DNA of 7,286 nucleotides, taken from the NCBI GenBank assembly GCA_002361095.1, contig DERU01000150.1, positions 1 through 7,286 of the forward strand. Direction: 5' to 3'. The notes beneath the pieces were generated by a model, which was not told the DNA's origin, did not search any database, and worked only from the letters and a program-made list of their open reading frames with translations. How positions within the stretch are numbered: position 1 is the first letter of the stretch; each line of letters opens with the position of its first letter. Of this stretch, positions 5,045 through 7,286 are shown in pieces. The translations under genes were made by a program, and so were the position numbers. The DNA comes from Lachnospiraceae bacterium UBA3332 (GTDB lineage: Bacteria; Bacillota; Clostridia; Lachnospirales; Lachnospiraceae).

Positions 5045-7154
5045 AAGTTTTGCCCTGGAAGGCGTCGGGGGCGGCGGCAAAATGTACGCCAAAAGTCCGG
5101 GAAGAATCCGGAGGGGCGCCGCGTTTTATATGCGGCTGGCTGTTTCCAATATGAAGAAAAACGCAAACATTTATTTCCCGTTTCTGCTGGCGGGCGCGCT
5201 CCTGTCCGGGCTTTATTATATGCTTTTGGCAGTGGGCGAAATGGCGGTCAACAGCGGCATGAAAGGGGCTGCGGAAATGGCGATCATTCTGGAGATGTGT
5301 TCCGGTCTTTGCATCTTCGTGATGTTTTTGATTCTCTTTTACATTAACAGCTTTGTGATGAAACGCCGCAAAAGGGAACTGGGGCTTTACTGCATTCTGG
5401 GAATGGAAAAACGGCATTTGAATCTGCTTTTGTTTTGGGAAGTATTGCTTTCGGCTCTTTTGAGTATTGCCGGGGGGATTGTGTCCGGTATTTTGTTTTC
5501 ACAGCTTCTGTTTCTTGTGTTTCTGAAGCTTTTGCAGATTCCGGCAGTGCTGTCTTTTATGATTCCGCTTGCCTCTGTCGGAAATACCCTTGCGGTTTTT
5601 GGGACAGGGTATTTGGCGACGCTTTTGTATGACTGGTGGGTGATTCACAGAACCAACCCGGTCGAACTGTTGAGAAGCAGACAGGAAGGGGAGCGGGAAC
5701 CGAAGACAAAGTGGATCACTTTTTTGGCGGGTACAGCGGCGCTGGTTTGCGGATACGGACTTGCGCTGCGGGTGCGGACGATATCGGAAGGGCTTTTCAT
5801 CTTTTTTCCGGCGGCCCTGCTGGTCATTATCGCCACATACTGTCTGTTCCAGGCCGGAAGTATTGTCCTGCTGAAATTTTTGAAAAAGAGGAAAAAGTTT
5901 TATTACCGCCCGCAGAACTTTATTGCCGTGTCCGGCATGCTCTACCGGATGAAGCAAAATGCGGCGGGGCTTGCCACCATTGCGGTTCTTTCCACGGCGC
6001 TGTTGGTGGTGTTGTCCTCCAGCGTGACGTTATACAGCGGCGAGGAAGCGGTGCTGGCAAAGATGTTTCCGAGGGAATATAAAATTGAGGTACGCCCAAA
6101 CAGTCAGAATATTTCCGGAATTTCGGCTAATAAGCGTGCGGCCGACACCGCATATGAAAAGGAAATCCGGAAATCCCTGCAGGAACTTGCCCAAAAGACA
6201 GGCGTAAGCATTGTCAACGATTACGGCGTTTCCGGCGTCTGGTGGATGGCGGAAAAGGAAGGGAACCAATTTGACGAAAATGCCCTTACGTCTGTGCGCG
6301 ATGTTACAATGGACGTAGAGAAAATCAATTCTTTTACCATGATTACGCTGGAAGATTATAACGGGATGACCGGACAGCGGCAGACGTTGGAGGCGGACGA
6401 GGTGATCTATATCAGTTCCGACCCGGAGCCGTTTTCCACGGTGTCCATAAAAGGCAGGGAGTTTGCGGTAAAGGAACAGAAAGCGGAATTGAAGGAATTG
6501 CCTTCGGATGCGGTAAACCAGGACATGTTCGGCAACTATGCGGTGGTGGTGCCCGACCGGCTGACTTTGATGCAGCTGCGCGGAGAGGAAGCGTCTGCGG
6601 AAAGCTTTGGCTGGCAGTACCTCTTTGACCTGGAAGGCGACGGGCAGGCGCAGCAGGAGTTCATCGGGCAGGCCCTTATCTGCCTGTCCTTGGACGGGCA
6701 GATAAGATTGGAAAATAAAAGCGAACAGCGGGAGGGATTTTATTTACTCTACGGAAGCATCCTGTTTATCGGTCTTTTGTTCGTATGCCTGTTTTTGCTG
6801 GCCACGGCGCTGATTATTTATTACAAACAGGTGACGGAAGGGTATGACGACAGGGAACGGTTTGTAATCATGGAAAAGGTGGGGATGCGGGATGTGGAAA
6901 TCCGCAGGGCAATCGGCAAACAGGTGCTGATTGTGTTCTTTCTGCCGCTTGTGACGGCGGTGCTCCATATCTGCGTGGCGGCAAAAACGCTGCAGATGTT
7001 TTTGATCGTCCTGGGGCTTTCCGACGGACAGCTGTTCTGGAAGTGCATCGGAATCTGCTGCCTGATCTTTGGCGCGGTGTATTACGCGATTTACCATCTC
7101 ACTTCCAAAGTTTACTACCGTATCGTACATGGACAGTCCCGGATACCCGTGTGA
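5034..7154 (+). CDS. ABC transporter permease with FtsX domains, BceB type
   Basis: The 706-residue integral membrane protein has the BceB layout. A first helix lies at about 47-67, followed by an FtsX-like block with helices near 90-108, 132-165, 170-200, 228-246 and 254-281. Another helix sits near 311-333, then a large extracellular domain of roughly 235 residues (334-567), then three C-terminal helices near 570-598, 630-650 and 668-688. In this family the large external domain between helices seven and eight binds the peptide or its lipid complex and signals to the kinase. The cytoplasmic KRRKRELGLYCILGMEKRHL and the C-terminal VIMEKVGMRDVEIRRAIGKQ are typical coupling segments towards the ATPase. 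ATG 5034 is preceded by GAAGGGGGG and overlaps the ATPase gene by 11 bases. It gives a glycine-rich N-terminal tail of about 30 residues, so starts at 5082 or 5130 are also possible. No rho-independent terminator is visible after the stop. Confidence 0.93.
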   Translation: MTNESFALEGVGGGGKMYAKSPGRIRRGAAFYMRLAVSNMKKNANIYFPFLLAGALLSGLYYMLLAVGEMAVNSGMKGAAEMAIILEMCSGLCIFVMFLILFYINSFVMKRRKRELGLYCILGMEKRHLNLLLFWEVLLSALLSIAGGIVSGILFSQLLFLVFLKLLQIPAVLSFMIPLASVGNTLAVFGTGYLATLLYDWWVIHRTNPVELLRSRQEGEREPKTKWITFLAGTAALVCGYGLALRVRTISEGLFIFFPAALLVIIATYCLFQAGSIVLLKFLKKRKKFYYRPQNFIAVSGMLYRMKQNAAGLATIAVLSTALLVVLSSSVTLYSGEEAVLAKMFPREYKIEVRPNSQNISGISANKRAADTAYEKEIRKSLQELAQKTGVSIVNDYGVSGVWWMAEKEGNQFDENALTSVRDVTMDVEKINSFTMITLEDYNGMTGQRQTLEADEVIYISSDPEPFSTVSIKGREFAVKEQKAELKELPSDAVNQDMFGNYAVVVPDRLTLMQLRGEEASAESFGWQYLFDLEGDGQAQQEFIGQALICLSLDGQIRLENKSEQREGFYLLYGSILFIGLLFVCLFLLATALIIYYKQVTEGYDDRERFVIMEKVGMRDVEIRRAIGKQVLIVFFLPLVTAVLHICVAAKTLQMFLIVLGLSDGQLFWKCIGICCLIFGAVYYAIYHLTSKVYYRIVHGQSRIPV

Positions 7155-7164
7155 AAGGATAACA

Positions 7165-7215
7165 GTTCAGCCTCAATGGCAGCAGCTTAAGGCGGAAGGC
7201 AGGCCCGCGTGCCGG
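7165..7215 (-). repeat. Right arm of the 51-bp near-perfect inverted repeat
   Basis: This is the reverse complement of positions 1-51 except for three substitutions (pairing with 20, 32 and 43). It begins 10 bases after the permease stop codon. No run of T follows it, so it does not look like a standard terminator. Together the arms enclose all six genes of the window. Confidence 0.9.
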
Positions 7216-7286
7216 ACGGAAACGGCGGCGGACGCATAGGGATTTCCTGCGGCCGCATATCCGAAACGGAAGAATTCCCGCCGGCC

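Noticed and set aside
5636..6082. A 148-codon + strand open frame within the permease gene
   Set aside because: It overlaps a well-supported permease in another frame, and has no family resemblance and no ribosome binding site of note.
7155..7215. Right repeat as a rho-independent terminator for the transporter genes
   Set aside because: I found no strong self-complementary stem followed by a T-run in it, and the same sequence occurs before the first promoter in the opposite orientation.

Overview
The window looks like chromosomal DNA from a Gram-positive, probably a Lachnospiraceae-type clostridium. This is inferred from the strong AGGAGG-type ribosome binding sites, the moderately GC-rich coding strand and the presence of a Bce-type peptide-resistance module. 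No rRNA, tRNA or marker gene is present to fix the taxon. All six genes that I accept lie on the + strand.

Layout. Positions 1-171 hold one arm of a 51-bp inverted repeat (1-51) and a good sigma-A-like promoter (TTGAGT, 17 bp, TATAAT at 65-93). Then come a PDDEXK nuclease of the DUF1016/YhcG type (172-1398) and a nucleoid-associated protein of the NdpA/YejK type (1392-2405), overlapping by 7 bases. After a 30-base gap follow an OmpR-family response regulator (2436-3122) and a short two-helix histidine kinase (3138-4118) of the BceRS type. A 158-base intergenic region carries a three-half-site operator (4147-4174) and a weak-minus-35 promoter. It is followed by the BceA-type ATPase (4277-5044) and the BceB-type permease (5034-7154), overlapping by 11 bases. 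The second arm of the inverted repeat (7165-7215) begins 10 bases after the permease stop.

How the genes work together. The last four genes form a recognisable peptide-antibiotic sensing and detoxification module. In this family the kinase has almost no extracellular sensor and depends on the permease's large external domain; the phosphorylated regulator then activates the transporter promoter. The first two genes form a translationally coupled nuclease/nucleoid-binding pair that could be a genome-defence or DNA-processing module, but no function is proven. The nuclease gene is clearly AT-richer than the rest: sampled 60-base lines contain 15-20 G+C (one line 29), against 30-42 in later genes. 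This suggests separate ancestry.

The most unusual features are the near-perfect inverted repeat (48 of 51 positions) that brackets all six genes, and a perfect 27-bp in-frame direct repeat inside the nuclease gene. I see no CRISPR array, transposase, integrase or RNA gene.
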